Assembly (NCBI GenBank): GCA_017617125.1
Contig: JAFZWY010000035.1
Location: 32,599 to 96,598 of the forward strand
Source: Bacteroidales bacterium
GTDB lineage: Bacteria; Bacteroidota; Bacteroidia; Bacteroidales; ML635J-15
DNA length: 64,000 nt
Direction: 5' to 3'
Shown piece by piece: positions 51,849-61,048 of this stretch. A program made the translations under genes and the position numbers. How positions within the stretch are numbered: the stretch's first letter is position 1; every line of letters starts with the position of its first letter. The notes under the pieces were generated by a model that saw only the letters and a program-made list of their open reading frames with translations, was not told the DNA's origin and did no database searches.

Positions 51849-53210
51849 ATGGCTATACAGGTTTCTACACCAAAAGGAACTCGCGATTTCGGTCCTGCCG
51901 AAATGAACAGAAGAAATTACATCTTCAACACCATAAAGGAAGTTTTTCACGCATACGGATTCTCGCAGATAGAAACTCCGGCAATGGAAAACCTCTCTAC
52001 CCTGCTTGGCAAATATGGCAACGAAGGCGACAAGCTTCTTTTCAAGATCCTGAATTCAGGCGATTTCACAAGCAAGATTTCGCAGGACGACCTCGCCAGC
52101 CAAAATTATATCGGAATCACAAACAACATCTCCGAAAAAGGTTTGCGCTACGACCTTACCGTTCCGTTTGCACGTTTTGTTGTGCAACACCGCAACGACA
52201 TCGTCTTCCCGTTCAAGCGCTACCAGATACAGCCAGTTTGGCGTGCCGACAAGCCACAGAAAGGCAGATACAGAGAATTCTACCAGTGCGACGTCGACAT
52301 TATCGGCTCCAAATCATTGCTCAACGAATTTGAACTGATACAGATTATCGACAACGTATTCGCAAAGCTCGGCATATCGGTAACATTAAAGATAAACAAC
52401 CGCAAGATTCTCTCGGGCATAGCCGAAGCAATTGGCGAAGCCGACAAATTCGTTGCCATAACAGTCGCCATCGACAAGATCGACAAGATTGGCTTGGAGA
52501 AGGTTGAAGACGAATTGCGCGCAAACGGACTTTCCGACGATGCAATTGCAAAGCTGAGACCAATACTGACCAACAAGGGCAACACCGACGAGACTTTCCA
52601 ACTTATCGAAAGCGTCATAGGAAACACTGAGACCGGCAAGGCAGGTATCGAAGAGATGAATGTCATTTTCGGCTACGTAAAAGCACATAAGCTTGGCATA
52701 AACGTAGAACTCGACCTCAGCCTCGCCCGTGGTTTGAACTACTATACAGGCGCAATTTTCGAGGTAAAAGCCAACGACGTGGAAATAGGTAGCATCTGCG
52801 GTGGCGGTCGCTACGACAACCTTACAGGTATCTTTGGTCTTAAGGACGTATCAGGCGTTGGCGTATCGTTCGGTGCCGACCGCATATACGACGTAATGAC
52901 TCAGCTCGACCTTTTCCCGAAGCAGACCGACGAATACAGCAAGGCACTGTTTGTAAACTTTGGACAAGCCGAGGAATGCGCATGCATCGAAATTGCAGGC
53001 AAACTAAGAAATCAAGGCATCAGTTGCGAAATATTTCCCGAAAAGTCGAAACTCGACAAGCAGTTCAAGTACGCCGACAGCCACAATATCCCCTACGTTA
53101 TTATTATAGGTGAGAACGAAGTCTGCAACAAGACCGCAACAATAAAGGATATGGCAACTGGCAAGCAAACCAGCATACCGCAAGACGAAATAATAAATTT
53201 CATAAAATAG
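51849..53210 (+). CDS. hisS: Histidyl-tRNA synthetase
   Basis: Class II synthetase that charges tRNA-His. The 453-aa protein begins with [12 protein letters not shown]. Motif 2 is [27 protein letters not shown], and motif 3 is [13 protein letters not shown]. Histidine-specific loops are [15 protein letters not shown] and [10 protein letters not shown]-terminal anticodon-binding domain ([26 protein letters not shown]...YVIIIGENE) completes it. It is 12 nt after ychF and ends before a terminator with a UUCG loop. Confidence 0.96.
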   Translation: MAIQVSTPKGTRDFGPAEMNRRNYIFNTIKEVFHAYGFSQIETPAMENLSTLLGKYGNEGDKLLFKILNSGDFTSKISQDDLASQNYIGITNNISEKGLRYDLTVPFARFVVQHRNDIVFPFKRYQIQPVWRADKPQKGRYREFYQCDVDIIGSKSLLNEFELIQIIDNVFAKLGISVTLKINNRKILSGIAEAIGEADKFVAITVAIDKIDKIGLEKVEDELRANGLSDDAIAKLRPILTNKGNTDETFQLIESVIGNTETGKAGIEEMNVIFGYVKAHKLGINVELDLSLARGLNYYTGAIFEVKANDVEIGSICGGGRYDNLTGIFGLKDVSGVGVSFGADRIYDVMTQLDLFPKQTDEYSKALFVNFGQAEECACIEIAGKLRNQGISCEIFPEKSKLDKQFKYADSHNIPYVIIIGENEVCNKTATIKDMATGKQTSIPQDEIINFIK

Positions 53211-53255
53211 TGTCGGAAGCAATTCTGAGGGGTAAAATAAAGCCGGCATTATTCA

Positions 53256-53285
53256 AAACGCTCTCTTCGGAGAGCGTTTATTTTT
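53256..53285 (+). terminator. Rho-independent terminator after hisS
   Basis: The stem AAACGCTCTC (53256-53265), a stable TTCG tetraloop, the stem GAGAGCGTTT (53270-53279), and then ATTTTT lie 46 nt after the hisS stop. Confidence 0.9.
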
Positions 53286-53290
53286 AAACA

Positions 53291-53438
53291 CAAAAAATGC
53301 TGGAAGAACAACCCTAAAAAAATCTTCCAGCATATTCTTGTAATTGCCAAATTTTGTTACTTTATTTTTAAAACCTCATGCACTTTATTTTATTTTTTCC
53401 TCATGCACTTTATCTTAACCTCATGCGATACAAAAGTA
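53291..53438 (-). ncRNA. Candidate small RNA, orphan promoter-terminator unit B
   Basis: On the minus strand TACTTTTGTA (53438-53429) is followed by a segment with three copies of GCATGAGG. Two of these read TAAAGTGCATGAGG (reverse of 53374-53387, 53399-53412 and 53419-53430). A terminator hairpin ATGCTGGAAGA...TCTTCCAGCAT (53333-53297) with a T-run follows. The transcript would be about 130 nt with no credible protein. It lies convergent to the hisS terminator and 220 nt downstream of the response-regulator gene. The remaining gap 53439-53657 shows nothing more that I recognise. Confidence 0.55.
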
Positions 53439-53657
53439 TGTCTTTTCGGAGAAACTGAAGATGCGTAATTATACGCAAACTTATCATAAACATTGAATTT
53501 TTATATTACACCCTAATTATCAATACTTTATATCGCCTTTTATGAGTCGTGCATAATATCGCAATCTCACGCACCGAGGCAGATTTGCCTATACAGCAAA
53601 CTTAATTAACAACACAGCGCACATTTCAACAAGTAATACTACTTACTTTTTGAAATG

Positions 53658-54296
53658 CTATAATTTTACGATTCCATTACGCACCGAATATTTGATTAAT
53701 TCGGCGGTATTTGTGATACCCATTTTTCGGAAAATATTTAGCTTATGACCTTCCACCGTCCTAGCACTAATGCATAATTTTTCGGCGATTTCCTTGCTCA
53801 TAAGTCCATCGGCACAATATCTGATAATTTCCAGTTCGCGCGAAGAGAACAATTCCTCCTGGACTTTCTTCTCCTCTGCTACGGCCTTAAGTATTTTTGC
53901 GATATCCTCGCCGAAATAGTCGGCCCCGGCCAATATTGTTTCGATTGCATTATATATTTCCTCTGGCAGTGCCGACTTGCTAATAAAACCGTCTACACCA
54001 ATTTCCATAGCCTTTAATATGGTTGCTTCATCGGTTTCTGCCGAAAGCACAAGTATCTTCACGTCAAGGTTTTCTGCCTTAATCTTTTCAGCCACCTGCA
54101 AACCGTTCATCTCGGGCATCATAATGTCGAGAAGGACTATTTGTGGCTTGAAATCGTTGTATGCCTCGAAGAACAATTGTCCCGTAGCGTATGTGCTGAT
54201 ATTATTAAGCTCATAGAAAGGCATAAGAGCCATTCTGGTTCCGATACGGAACAATGGATGGTCATCGACTATTGCGATTTTAACAACTTTTGACAT
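53658..54296 (-). CDS. LuxR/NarL-type response regulator
   Basis: This 212-aa DNA-binding regulator has a receiver domain (about 5-120) with phospho-acceptor D57 in IVLLDIMMPEMNG, the acidic pair DDHP near the N-terminus, and Lys in ISKSALP. A LuxR-type helix-turn-helix follows (about 145-210: LFSSRELEIIRYCADGLMSKEIAEKLCISARTVEGHKLNIFRKMGI). It overlaps the histidine-kinase gene by 17 nt and is surely its partner. The target genes are unknown. It is the last gene of the HEAT-kinase-regulator operon. Confidence 0.92.
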   Translation of the reverse strand: MSKVVKIAIVDDHPLFRIGTRMALMPFYELNNISTYATGQLFFEAYNDFKPQIVLLDIMMPEMNGLQVAEKIKAENLDVKILVLSAETDEATILKAMEIGVDGFISKSALPEEIYNAIETILAGADYFGEDIAKILKAVAEEKKVQEELFSSRELEIIRYCADGLMSKEIAEKLCISARTVEGHKLNIFRKMGITNTAELIKYSVRNGIVKL

Positions 54297-56091
54297 TGGC
54301 CTTGTTTATTGTAAAATTAAACTTAGTGTATTTTCCCAATTCGCTCTCTACCGAGATCTGTCCGCCGTTCTTCCTTACCATCTGGTCACATACGGCAAGT
54401 CCAAGTCCGTTTCCAGTCTCACCATTGGTTCCAATGGTAGATTTGTTTGCATCCATGCTAAAGATACCATCGATACGTTCTTTTGAGATTCCGACTCCAT
54501 TGTCTATAACAGAAACAACATATTGGCGACCTGCATCGGCGACAGAAATCTTAATTTCCGAATTCTCGTTCGAGAATTTTATTGCATTCGATATCAGATT
54601 ACGCAATACCGTTTCAATCATATTCTTATCGGCATATACTATAACATCATCCGGCACTTCGACATTTATATTGATGCCCTTGCTGGTGGCAATCATCTTA
54701 TTGAGGCGAGCAACATTATCTGCTAGTTCGACAAGCTTCAGGTCAGTTGGATTATAAGGCATTCTGCCCACCTCCATCTGCGACCAGTTCAACAAATCGT
54801 AAATAAGCTTCACCTGTTCTTCGCTTGTCTGCAGCACCTGAATACCCAGTTCCAAAATTTCATCTCGACTCAGAGTCTCATAATTATCGGCCAATACCTG
54901 CAATACATTGCGGATTGCAAGTGCAGGATTCTTAAGGTCGTGCGAGATTATTGACAGGAACTTGTCCTTCGTACTGTTAATTTCCAGCAGTTCCTTATTT
55001 CTTACACGCTGAATATGCCATATTCTTATTATCATAGCAATAAGGACAAGAAGCAAACCAATAACGATAAAAAGGAAAAGTCTCATCATCCTTTGCTGTT
55101 CGATGGTATTTTTCTGGTCCTCAATCTGTAGTTCCTTCTCTCTCAATTCAAACCTAATCCTCTGCGTGTTAAGTTTGCTCTTTGTATCCTCCGAAAACAA
55201 TGAATCTGAAAATTCCTGATACTTGGATAAGGATTCGTAAGCTTCGCGATATCTGCCCAGTTTTACATAAAACGTTTTCTTTTCCTTGTAAAGGCTTTGC
55301 AATGCCTGTCGAAAATGATTTTCATCAGCAATCCTCTCACTCTCATTCAGTAATCTTTCGGCTTCTTCGTAGTTACCATTGTATGCTTCTACTTTTGCAA
55401 GACCTTGTAAGCATAATGTATATATTTCGATATTTGACGTCTCTGCAACATCCATCGCCTGTTTTAAGTATATGGATGCTTCTTCGTAATTTTCCAAATC
55501 GATATAGCAAAGTGCAATATTATACAATGTATTACTTATGGATGAACTATCTTTTACTTCTTCTAGAGTTTCAAGACTTTTCTTAAACATTTCTACAGCC
55601 TTGTCATACTCCTTTTTTTCGCCATAAACGCATGCCACATTGGTCTGAGCAATTGCTATTCCGGATGACATACCGTGATTATGAGCACATACTAACGCTT
55701 CTTCGTAGTATTTAAGTGACTCATCAAAATTTCCCTGGAAAAAATAAATAGTACCATAGGCCGTCATTACTCGACCCCGGAAAGATTCATTATCGCGAGG
55801 TGCCCGCAATTCAGCTTCTTCAAGATTAGCAAGCGCACCCGCATAATCTCCAAGATAGGTTAGTGCCCTACAATATGCTATCAGCAATTCGGGGAGCTTC
55901 GACTCATCGTTTTTTCTGGCAAGTTTTATTCCATCCGAATAACACAAAGCTGCATTATATAAATCCGAGACAGCCTCATATTGCTTTGCCGCCTTGAAAC
56001 AACTGTCAATTGGTGAAACTTTTTCTTCAGAAAAGGCCAGGTTTGAAAATATCACGCCTGACAGTAATAATACTAATATCTTACTTTTCAT
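54280..56091 (-). CDS. TPR-containing sensor histidine kinase
   Basis: This 603-aa membrane kinase has a signal or anchor segment (SKILVLLLSGVIFSNLAFS). Six or seven TPR-like helical repeats (about 25-300) read by pattern, for example GDYAGALANLEEAELRAPRD, FDESLKYYEEALVCA, YDKAVEMFKKSLETLEE, and YEEASIYLKQAMDVAE. A coiled coil, one membrane helix (about 330-355) and HisKA with FLSIISHDLKNPA follow. HATPase_c has NLISNAIKFSNENSEI, DNGVGIS and TGNGLGLAV. It starts within the HEAT gene 3' end; a GTG at 56103 is also possible. It likely autophosphorylates and passes phosphate to the adjacent regulator. The TPR sensor domain is periplasmic. Confidence 0.92.
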   Translation of the reverse strand: MKSKILVLLLSGVIFSNLAFSEEKVSPIDSCFKAAKQYEAVSDLYNAALCYSDGIKLARKNDESKLPELLIAYCRALTYLGDYAGALANLEEAELRAPRDNESFRGRVMTAYGTIYFFQGNFDESLKYYEEALVCAHNHGMSSGIAIAQTNVACVYGEKKEYDKAVEMFKKSLETLEEVKDSSSISNTLYNIALCYIDLENYEEASIYLKQAMDVAETSNIEIYTLCLQGLAKVEAYNGNYEEAERLLNESERIADENHFRQALQSLYKEKKTFYVKLGRYREAYESLSKYQEFSDSLFSEDTKSKLNTQRIRFELREKELQIEDQKNTIEQQRMMRLFLFIVIGLLLVLIAMIIRIWHIQRVRNKELLEINSTKDKFLSIISHDLKNPALAIRNVLQVLADNYETLSRDEILELGIQVLQTSEEQVKLIYDLLNWSQMEVGRMPYNPTDLKLVELADNVARLNKMIATSKGININVEVPDDVIVYADKNMIETVLRNLISNAIKFSNENSEIKISVADAGRQYVVSVIDNGVGISKERIDGIFSMDANKSTIGTNGETGNGLGLAVCDQMVRKNGGQISVESELGKYTKFNFTINKANVKSC

Positions 56092-56617
56092 AGTTCTCAC
56101 CACTTTCCAAAATTGATATTAAATCCATAGCAAGTTGCTTTTTCATACCGTCGAAAGTTTGATAGTTTTCTCTAACTATCTCACGACTACGTATTAATGA
56201 ATCGTTTGTTATGTTTCCTAAATTATTTTCTACTAGTGATAGGCAGTCCAAGGCAAGCATATCATCGGCGACGACAAACTTTTCGACAAATGGAACAACA
56301 TCGTCGAACACAACCGACGACTGCCATAGGTTGGTAATAAATTCCCCGATTAGTTCGTGCTCCATATACTTGGCAAGGCTGTCTAATATTTGCTTCGAAA
56401 CTTTTGCACTCTTGAGATCAAGAAACACCCGACCGATTTCGATACGCACATTTGCAAACGGCGTAGAAAAGAATACGTCAATCATAGGTGCAATACAATA
56501 TTCCCCACCGACTTCCCGAATTCTATACAACGTATCAACAACCACCTCCTCATCAGGACTATACAGGTCGGCAACGATTTTCTTCTGCTCCTTGGTTAAG
56601 TTTAGCAAATCGGCCAT
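56081..56617 (-). CDS. HEAT-like repeat protein co-transcribed with the two-component system
   Basis: This 178-aa all-helical protein has short HEAT-like repeats (EEVVVDTLYRIREVGGEYCIAPMIDVFF, ANVRIEIGRVFLDLKSAKVSKQILDSLAKYME). It has no signal peptide, so it is cytoplasmic. It overlaps the kinase start and is first in the operon, so it may adjust kinase output or link it to another protein (inference). I do not recognise a named family. Confidence 0.75.
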   Translation of the reverse strand: MADLLNLTKEQKKIVADLYSPDEEVVVDTLYRIREVGGEYCIAPMIDVFFSTPFANVRIEIGRVFLDLKSAKVSKQILDSLAKYMEHELIGEFITNLWQSSVVFDDVVPFVEKFVVADDMLALDCLSLVENNLGNITNDSLIRSREIVRENYQTFDGMKKQLAMDLISILESGENYEK

Positions 56618-56639
56618 AATTACAAGAATTTTTAAGGCA

Positions 56640-56647
56640 CAAAATTA
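56640..56647 (-). promoter_or_regulatory. -7 promoter element of the HEAT-kinase-regulator operon
   Basis: The minus strand reads TTAATTTTGTGCC, containing TAATTTTG, 22 nt before the HEAT gene ATG. Confidence 0.6.
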
Positions 56648-56773
56648 ATAAAACATTCTACAAAAGCCACAAATATTTTTATTGTTTTTGTACTGTTTTT
56701 TTTCACATACTGCTAATACTTATCGTGACTTTTATTTGCAAAAAAATTATTACCAAATTTCATATCATTTCTG

Positions 56774-56781
56774 TAATTTTG
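56774..56781 (+). promoter_or_regulatory. -7 promoter element of aspS
   Basis: TTCTGTAATTTTGCACC contains TAATTTTG, 21 nt before ATG 56803. Confidence 0.65.
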
Positions 56782-56802
56782 CACCACTAAAAAATTGAAA
56801 TT

Positions 56803-58566
56803 ATGTATAGAACTCATACCTGCGGGGAATTGCGCCTCGCAAATGCAGGACAGGAAGTTACATTGAGCGGATGGGTACAGCGCGTCCGCGACAAAGGTGC
56901 GCTTATTTGGATTGACCTCCGCGACAGATACGGAATTACACAGCTTTTCCTTCAGGATGGCGTCAGCGACCCGAAGTTAATCGAACAGGCTCGTTCGTTC
57001 GGACGTGAATACGTTTTACAAGCAAAAGGCACTGTTGTTGAACGTGAATCGAAGAACCCCAATATGCCAACTGGCGAAATCGAAATAAAGGTTTCTGAAT
57101 TCAATCTTCTGAATGCCAGCAAGGTTCCACCATTCACCATCGAAGATGAAAGCGATGGTGGCGACGACCTCCGCATGAAATACCGCTACCTGGACCTTCG
57201 CAGAAATCCAGTACGCCGCAACCTCGAACTCCGCCACAACATGGCAATTCTTGTTCGCAACTACCTTAGCAACTTGAATTTCCTCGAAATAGAAACTCCA
57301 TTCCTTATCAAATCGACACCCGAAGGTGCTCGCGACTTTGTCGTTCCGTCGAGAATGAACCCAGGCGAATTCTACGCTCTGCCACAAAGTCCACAGCAGT
57401 ACAAACAGTTGCTTATGGTTGCTGGTTTCGACCGCTACTTCCAGATTGTACGCTGCTTCCGCGACGAAGACCTCCGTGCCGACCGTCAGCCCGAATTCAC
57501 CCAGATCGACTGCGAAATGTCGTTTGTTGAACAGGAAGACGTACTCAACACTTTCGAAGGACTGGCAAAGCACCTATTTAAAGAAATAAAAGGTATCGAG
57601 TTCGACAAGTTCCCTCGCATGACATGGCACGACGCTATGAAATACTACGGTAGCGACAAGCCTGACATCCGTTTCGGAATGAAATTCGTTGAACTCAACG
57701 ATGTTGCCAAGGGCAAAGGCTTCGGTCTGTTCGACGGTGCAGAACTCGTTGTTGGTATAAACGCCGAAGGTTGTGCCGAATACACCCGCAAGCAACTCGA
57801 CCAGCTTACCGAATTCGTTAAGCGTCCGCAGGTTGGTGCAGGCGGAATGGTTTACATTAAATATAATGCCGACGGTTCGTTCAAGTCATCAGTCGATAAG
57901 TTCTACAATGCCGACGATTTGAAAAAGTTTGCGGACAAGTTCGGTGCAAAGCCAGGCGACCTTATGTTAATCCTCTGCGGTCCTGCAATGAAGACCCGCA
58001 AGCAGCTGAACGAACTTCGTCTCGAAATGGGTAACCAGCTCGGACTTCGCGATCCACAGAAGTTTGCTCCATTGTGGGTAATCGACTTCCCGCTTCTCGA
58101 ATGGGACGACGAAACTCAGCGCTACTATGCTATGCACCACCCGTTTACCGCACCAAAGCCCGAAGACGAATATCTGCTTGACGATCCGTCGAAATGGGGC
58201 GAAATCCGCGCTAATGCATACGACATTGTAATGAACGGCAGCGAAGTCGGTGGCGGTTCAATAAGAATCCACGACAGAGTATTGCAGAACAAGATGTTCC
58301 ACACTCTCGGGTTCACCGACGAGCAGGCTCAGGAACAGTTTGGCTTCCTGATGGGCGCATTCGAATACGGAGCTCCGCCTCACGCTGGTCTTGCGTTCGG
58401 TTTCGACAGATTGTGTTCAATCTTTGCTGGAGCCGACAGCATCCGCGACTTCATCGCCTTCCCAAAGAATAATTCCGGACGCGACGTAATGAGTGGCTCT
58501 CCTGCCCCACTTGCTAAGGAACAGCTCGAGGAACTGGAAATCAAACTCGATTTAAAATCTGAATAA
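56803..58566 (+). CDS. aspS: Aspartyl-tRNA synthetase
   Basis: Class IIb synthetase that charges tRNA-Asp. The 587-aa protein has an N-terminal OB anticodon-binding domain ([26 protein letters not shown]). Catalytic motifs are [41 protein letters not shown], and [20 protein letters not shown] bacterial GAD-type insertion lies in the middle, about residues 290-410. The start [11 protein letters not shown] is typical. It ends at a bidirectional terminator opposite iorB. The length is normal for bacterial AspRS. Confidence 0.97.
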   Translation: MYRTHTCGELRLANAGQEVTLSGWVQRVRDKGALIWIDLRDRYGITQLFLQDGVSDPKLIEQARSFGREYVLQAKGTVVERESKNPNMPTGEIEIKVSEFNLLNASKVPPFTIEDESDGGDDLRMKYRYLDLRRNPVRRNLELRHNMAILVRNYLSNLNFLEIETPFLIKSTPEGARDFVVPSRMNPGEFYALPQSPQQYKQLLMVAGFDRYFQIVRCFRDEDLRADRQPEFTQIDCEMSFVEQEDVLNTFEGLAKHLFKEIKGIEFDKFPRMTWHDAMKYYGSDKPDIRFGMKFVELNDVAKGKGFGLFDGAELVVGINAEGCAEYTRKQLDQLTEFVKRPQVGAGGMVYIKYNADGSFKSSVDKFYNADDLKKFADKFGAKPGDLMLILCGPAMKTRKQLNELRLEMGNQLGLRDPQKFAPLWVIDFPLLEWDDETQRYYAMHHPFTAPKPEDEYLLDDPSKWGEIRANAYDIVMNGSEVGGGSIRIHDRVLQNKMFHTLGFTDEQAQEQFGFLMGAFEYGAPPHAGLAFGFDRLCSIFAGADSIRDFIAFPKNNSGRDVMSGSPAPLAKEQLEELEIKLDLKSE

Positions 58567-58572
58567 TCACAC

Positions 58573-58604
58573 AAAAAAAGCGGAAGAAATCTTCCGCTTT
58601 TTTT
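58573..58604. terminator. Bidirectional terminator between aspS and iorB
   Basis: A7-GCGGAAGA-aa-TCTTCCGC-T7 is a near-perfect palindrome with A/T tracts on both sides. It ends aspS on the plus strand and iorB on the minus strand. Confidence 0.9.
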
Positions 58605-58621
58605 ATATACTCTGCTAACAT

Positions 58622-59191
58622 TTATTTCTTTGCGAATTCGTATCCTGCGCGTATTGCAGCGAGGTTTGAATTTACAACAGCTTCGCCCTTGCGGCCGAAG
58701 ATGCGCTGGATTGAAGCCTCGAGTTCTGCCAAGTCAATTTCGAGGAACGGAACAGTTGCGCCAAGCAAAACCATGTTCGAACGGGCATTTACCTTCTTTG
58801 CCATGTCGTTTGCATTGAAAGCAACGGTATTCTTTACCTTGTTCAATTCAGCCATAACCTTTTCCATATCAGGATAGTTCTTGATATTTACAAAAGGTTC
58901 CGAGTTTGTGATTATGCAACCGTCGGCAGCGAGGAACGGCAAGTAGCGCAATGCTTCCATAGGTTCGCTCGAAAGGATAATGTCGGCCTGTCCTTCGGGA
59001 ATAACGTCAGCATAAATCGGCTTGTCGGAAATACGCAAGTGCGAGAAAACCGAACCGCCACGCTGCGACATTCCGTGGATTTCGGACTGCTTCAAATACA
59101 AATTCTTGTTGAGTGCTGCATCAGAGATGATCTTGGCTACCGATACTATACCGTCGCCACCTACGCCGCACAATATGATGTCTTTTTTCAT
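58622..59191 (-). CDS. iorB: Indolepyruvate:ferredoxin oxidoreductase, beta (gamma-type) subunit
   Basis: IorB with IorA converts aryl pyruvates to aryl-acetyl-CoA while reducing ferredoxin, in anaerobic amino-acid catabolism. The 189-aa protein is a POR-gamma-type domain: VGGDGIVSVAKIISDAA, SEIHGMSQRGGSVFSHLRI, and ARSNMVLLGATVPFL. Its gene starts 25 nt after the iorA stop, forming the usual iorAB operon. No extra domains are seen. The 2-oxoacid preference is inferred from the pairing. Confidence 0.92.
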   Translation of the reverse strand: MKKDIILCGVGGDGIVSVAKIISDAALNKNLYLKQSEIHGMSQRGGSVFSHLRISDKPIYADVIPEGQADIILSSEPMEALRYLPFLAADGCIITNSEPFVNIKNYPDMEKVMAELNKVKNTVAFNANDMAKKVNARSNMVLLGATVPFLEIDLAELEASIQRIFGRKGEAVVNSNLAAIRAGYEFAKK

Positions 59192-59216
59192 GATAATTTC
59201 TCCTATTATTAAAAGG

Positions 59217-60800
59217 TTATTTCTTTTCGCCTATGTGCTTCTTGAGTTCAACGATACAGGTTCTGCGCGGAATGATTACCGAAACGCCGTTGTAGTTGAT
59301 TTCCTCTTCGAGAATCTTTACAAATTCGTCGTGGTTCTTTGGCAGCGGAACAATCTCGCGGATATGTTCTGGTTCAACGCCAAGACCTATACAAATCTGT
59401 GCAATCTTGCAGTGTGCCGACGATGGCTGACCACCTGTCATTGCGGTAATGTCGTTGTCGAGAATCATGATTACAACATTTGCCTTTTCGTTTACGCAGT
59501 CCAAAAGACCAGTCATACCGCTGTGACCGAAAGTACCGTCACCTATTACAGCAACTGACGGGAAGATACCTGCCTCAGCAGCACCCTTTGCCATGGTGAT
59601 AGATGCACCCATACAAACGGTTGTGTCGATTGCCTTCATGTTGAAGCCCAATGTGTAGCAACCTATATCGCCGAATACCTTACCATGATACTTAGCCATA
59701 ACATCGTTCAAAGCAGTGTAGCTGTCAACGTGAGGACAACCCTGGCACAATGCTGGTGGACGGTTAGTTACCAATTCAGGAACAGGCATTCCCTTTGCAG
59801 GAGCGAGTTTCAATGCAGCAGCAATCTTTTCTGCGTTCATTTCGCCATCGCGACGGATAGTTTCGTCCAAGCGACCCATAACCTTCTTGCCCTTTGCAAG
59901 GAATCCCTTTATGTGCTCCTCGATGAATGGCTGACCATCTTCGAGAACAAGGAGTTCTTCGCACTCATCGTACAATTTGCTGAGCATATTGTAAGGCAAC
60001 GGATACTGAGTAATCTTTACAACAGGATACGGGCAATGTCCGTCCTTGAAGTTTTCCATCAGGTAGTTGTAAGCGATACCGCTGGTGATGATACCGAGTT
60101 TCTTGTTTTCGCCTTCGAAATACTTGTTGTAACCAGATTCTTCTGACGACTTTGTGAACAACGGCTGCTTGTCGATAAGGTTTCTGTACAAGCGCTTAGC
60201 ATTTGCCGGCAACAAAACGAACGAACTAGCGTCAGCTGGTTCTGTCAATGGGTTTTGTGGCAACGGATTGCGACGTTCAACACCTGCACGGCTGTGAGCC
60301 AAACGGGTAGGAATTCTGTAAAGAACAGGAGTTCCAAGCTTTTCCGAAAGTTCGTAACCGAAGAAAACCATATCGTAAGCTTCCTGCTGGTTCGATGGTT
60401 CGAGCATTGGAATCATAGCCCAGTGTCCGTAGAAACGGCTGTCCTGTTCGTCTTGTGACGAGTACATGCTTGGATCGTCGGCAACAACTACGAGCACGCC
60501 CTTGGTACCGATGATAGCTGCGTTCATGAACGGGTCACCGCATACATTGAGACCAACATGCTTCATGCAGGTCATAGCACGCTTGCCAGCGTATGCAACA
60601 CCGATAGATGCTTCGAGAGCAGTCTTTTCGTTTGCACACCAATTGGCGATAACACCTTTTTCCTTTGCTTCCTTTGATTTGATTACATATTCGGTAATCT
60701 GAGTGGACGGAGTTCCAGGATAGCTGTTGATAGCGCTTCCGCCGGCATCTATGAATGCTTGAGCTATCGCTTCGTCTCCCAACAATAATAATTTCTGCAT
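59217..60800 (-). CDS. iorA: Indolepyruvate:ferredoxin oxidoreductase, alpha subunit
   Basis: IorA is the thiamine-diphosphate subunit. The 527-aa protein has the N-terminal pyrimidine-binding domain (LLLGDEAIAQAFIDAGG, YPGTPSTQITEYV), a TPP/Mg motif GDGTFGHSGMTGLLD...ILDNDITAMTGGQP, and CQGCPHVDSYT in the middle. It ends at IIPRRTCIVELKKHIGEKK. The two-[4Fe-4S] ferredoxin domain found at the C-terminus of longer archaeal IorA is missing, so electrons must go to an external ferredoxin by another path. It has a promoter at 60838-60845. Confidence 0.92.
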   Translation of the reverse strand: MQKLLLLGDEAIAQAFIDAGGSAINSYPGTPSTQITEYVIKSKEAKEKGVIANWCANEKTALEASIGVAYAGKRAMTCMKHVGLNVCGDPFMNAAIIGTKGVLVVVADDPSMYSSQDEQDSRFYGHWAMIPMLEPSNQQEAYDMVFFGYELSEKLGTPVLYRIPTRLAHSRAGVERRNPLPQNPLTEPADASSFVLLPANAKRLYRNLIDKQPLFTKSSEESGYNKYFEGENKKLGIITSGIAYNYLMENFKDGHCPYPVVKITQYPLPYNMLSKLYDECEELLVLEDGQPFIEEHIKGFLAKGKKVMGRLDETIRRDGEMNAEKIAAALKLAPAKGMPVPELVTNRPPALCQGCPHVDSYTALNDVMAKYHGKVFGDIGCYTLGFNMKAIDTTVCMGASITMAKGAAEAGIFPSVAVIGDGTFGHSGMTGLLDCVNEKANVVIMILDNDITAMTGGQPSSAHCKIAQICIGLGVEPEHIREIVPLPKNHDEFVKILEEEINYNGVSVIIPRRTCIVELKKHIGEKK

Positions 60801-60837
60801 ATTTCTATTCTTTTATTTTTTACATTTAATTAGTCCA

Positions 60838-60845
60838 CGAAGATA
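60838..60845 (-). promoter_or_regulatory. -7 promoter element of iorAB
   Basis: The minus strand reads TTTGTATCTTCGTGG, containing TATCTTCG, 37 nt before the iorA ATG. The rest of the gap 60846-61048 holds only a weak AACAAAT...ATTTGTT hairpin. Confidence 0.5.
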
Positions 60846-61048
60846 CAAATTTTCCGACACTTACAAAAATGTTTCAAAGCATATTTTGAATGGAGTTATT
60901 CACGACAACATTTTTTTACAAATCACTTTAAATCAAAGACATAATCACCAACAAATATTTCTTTGTTAAAAAAGCATTTGTTTCTTCTTAACAATAGCAA
61001 CCAGATTATAAACGCTGGTCGGCTGAATATGTGACAAACAATGGCGGT

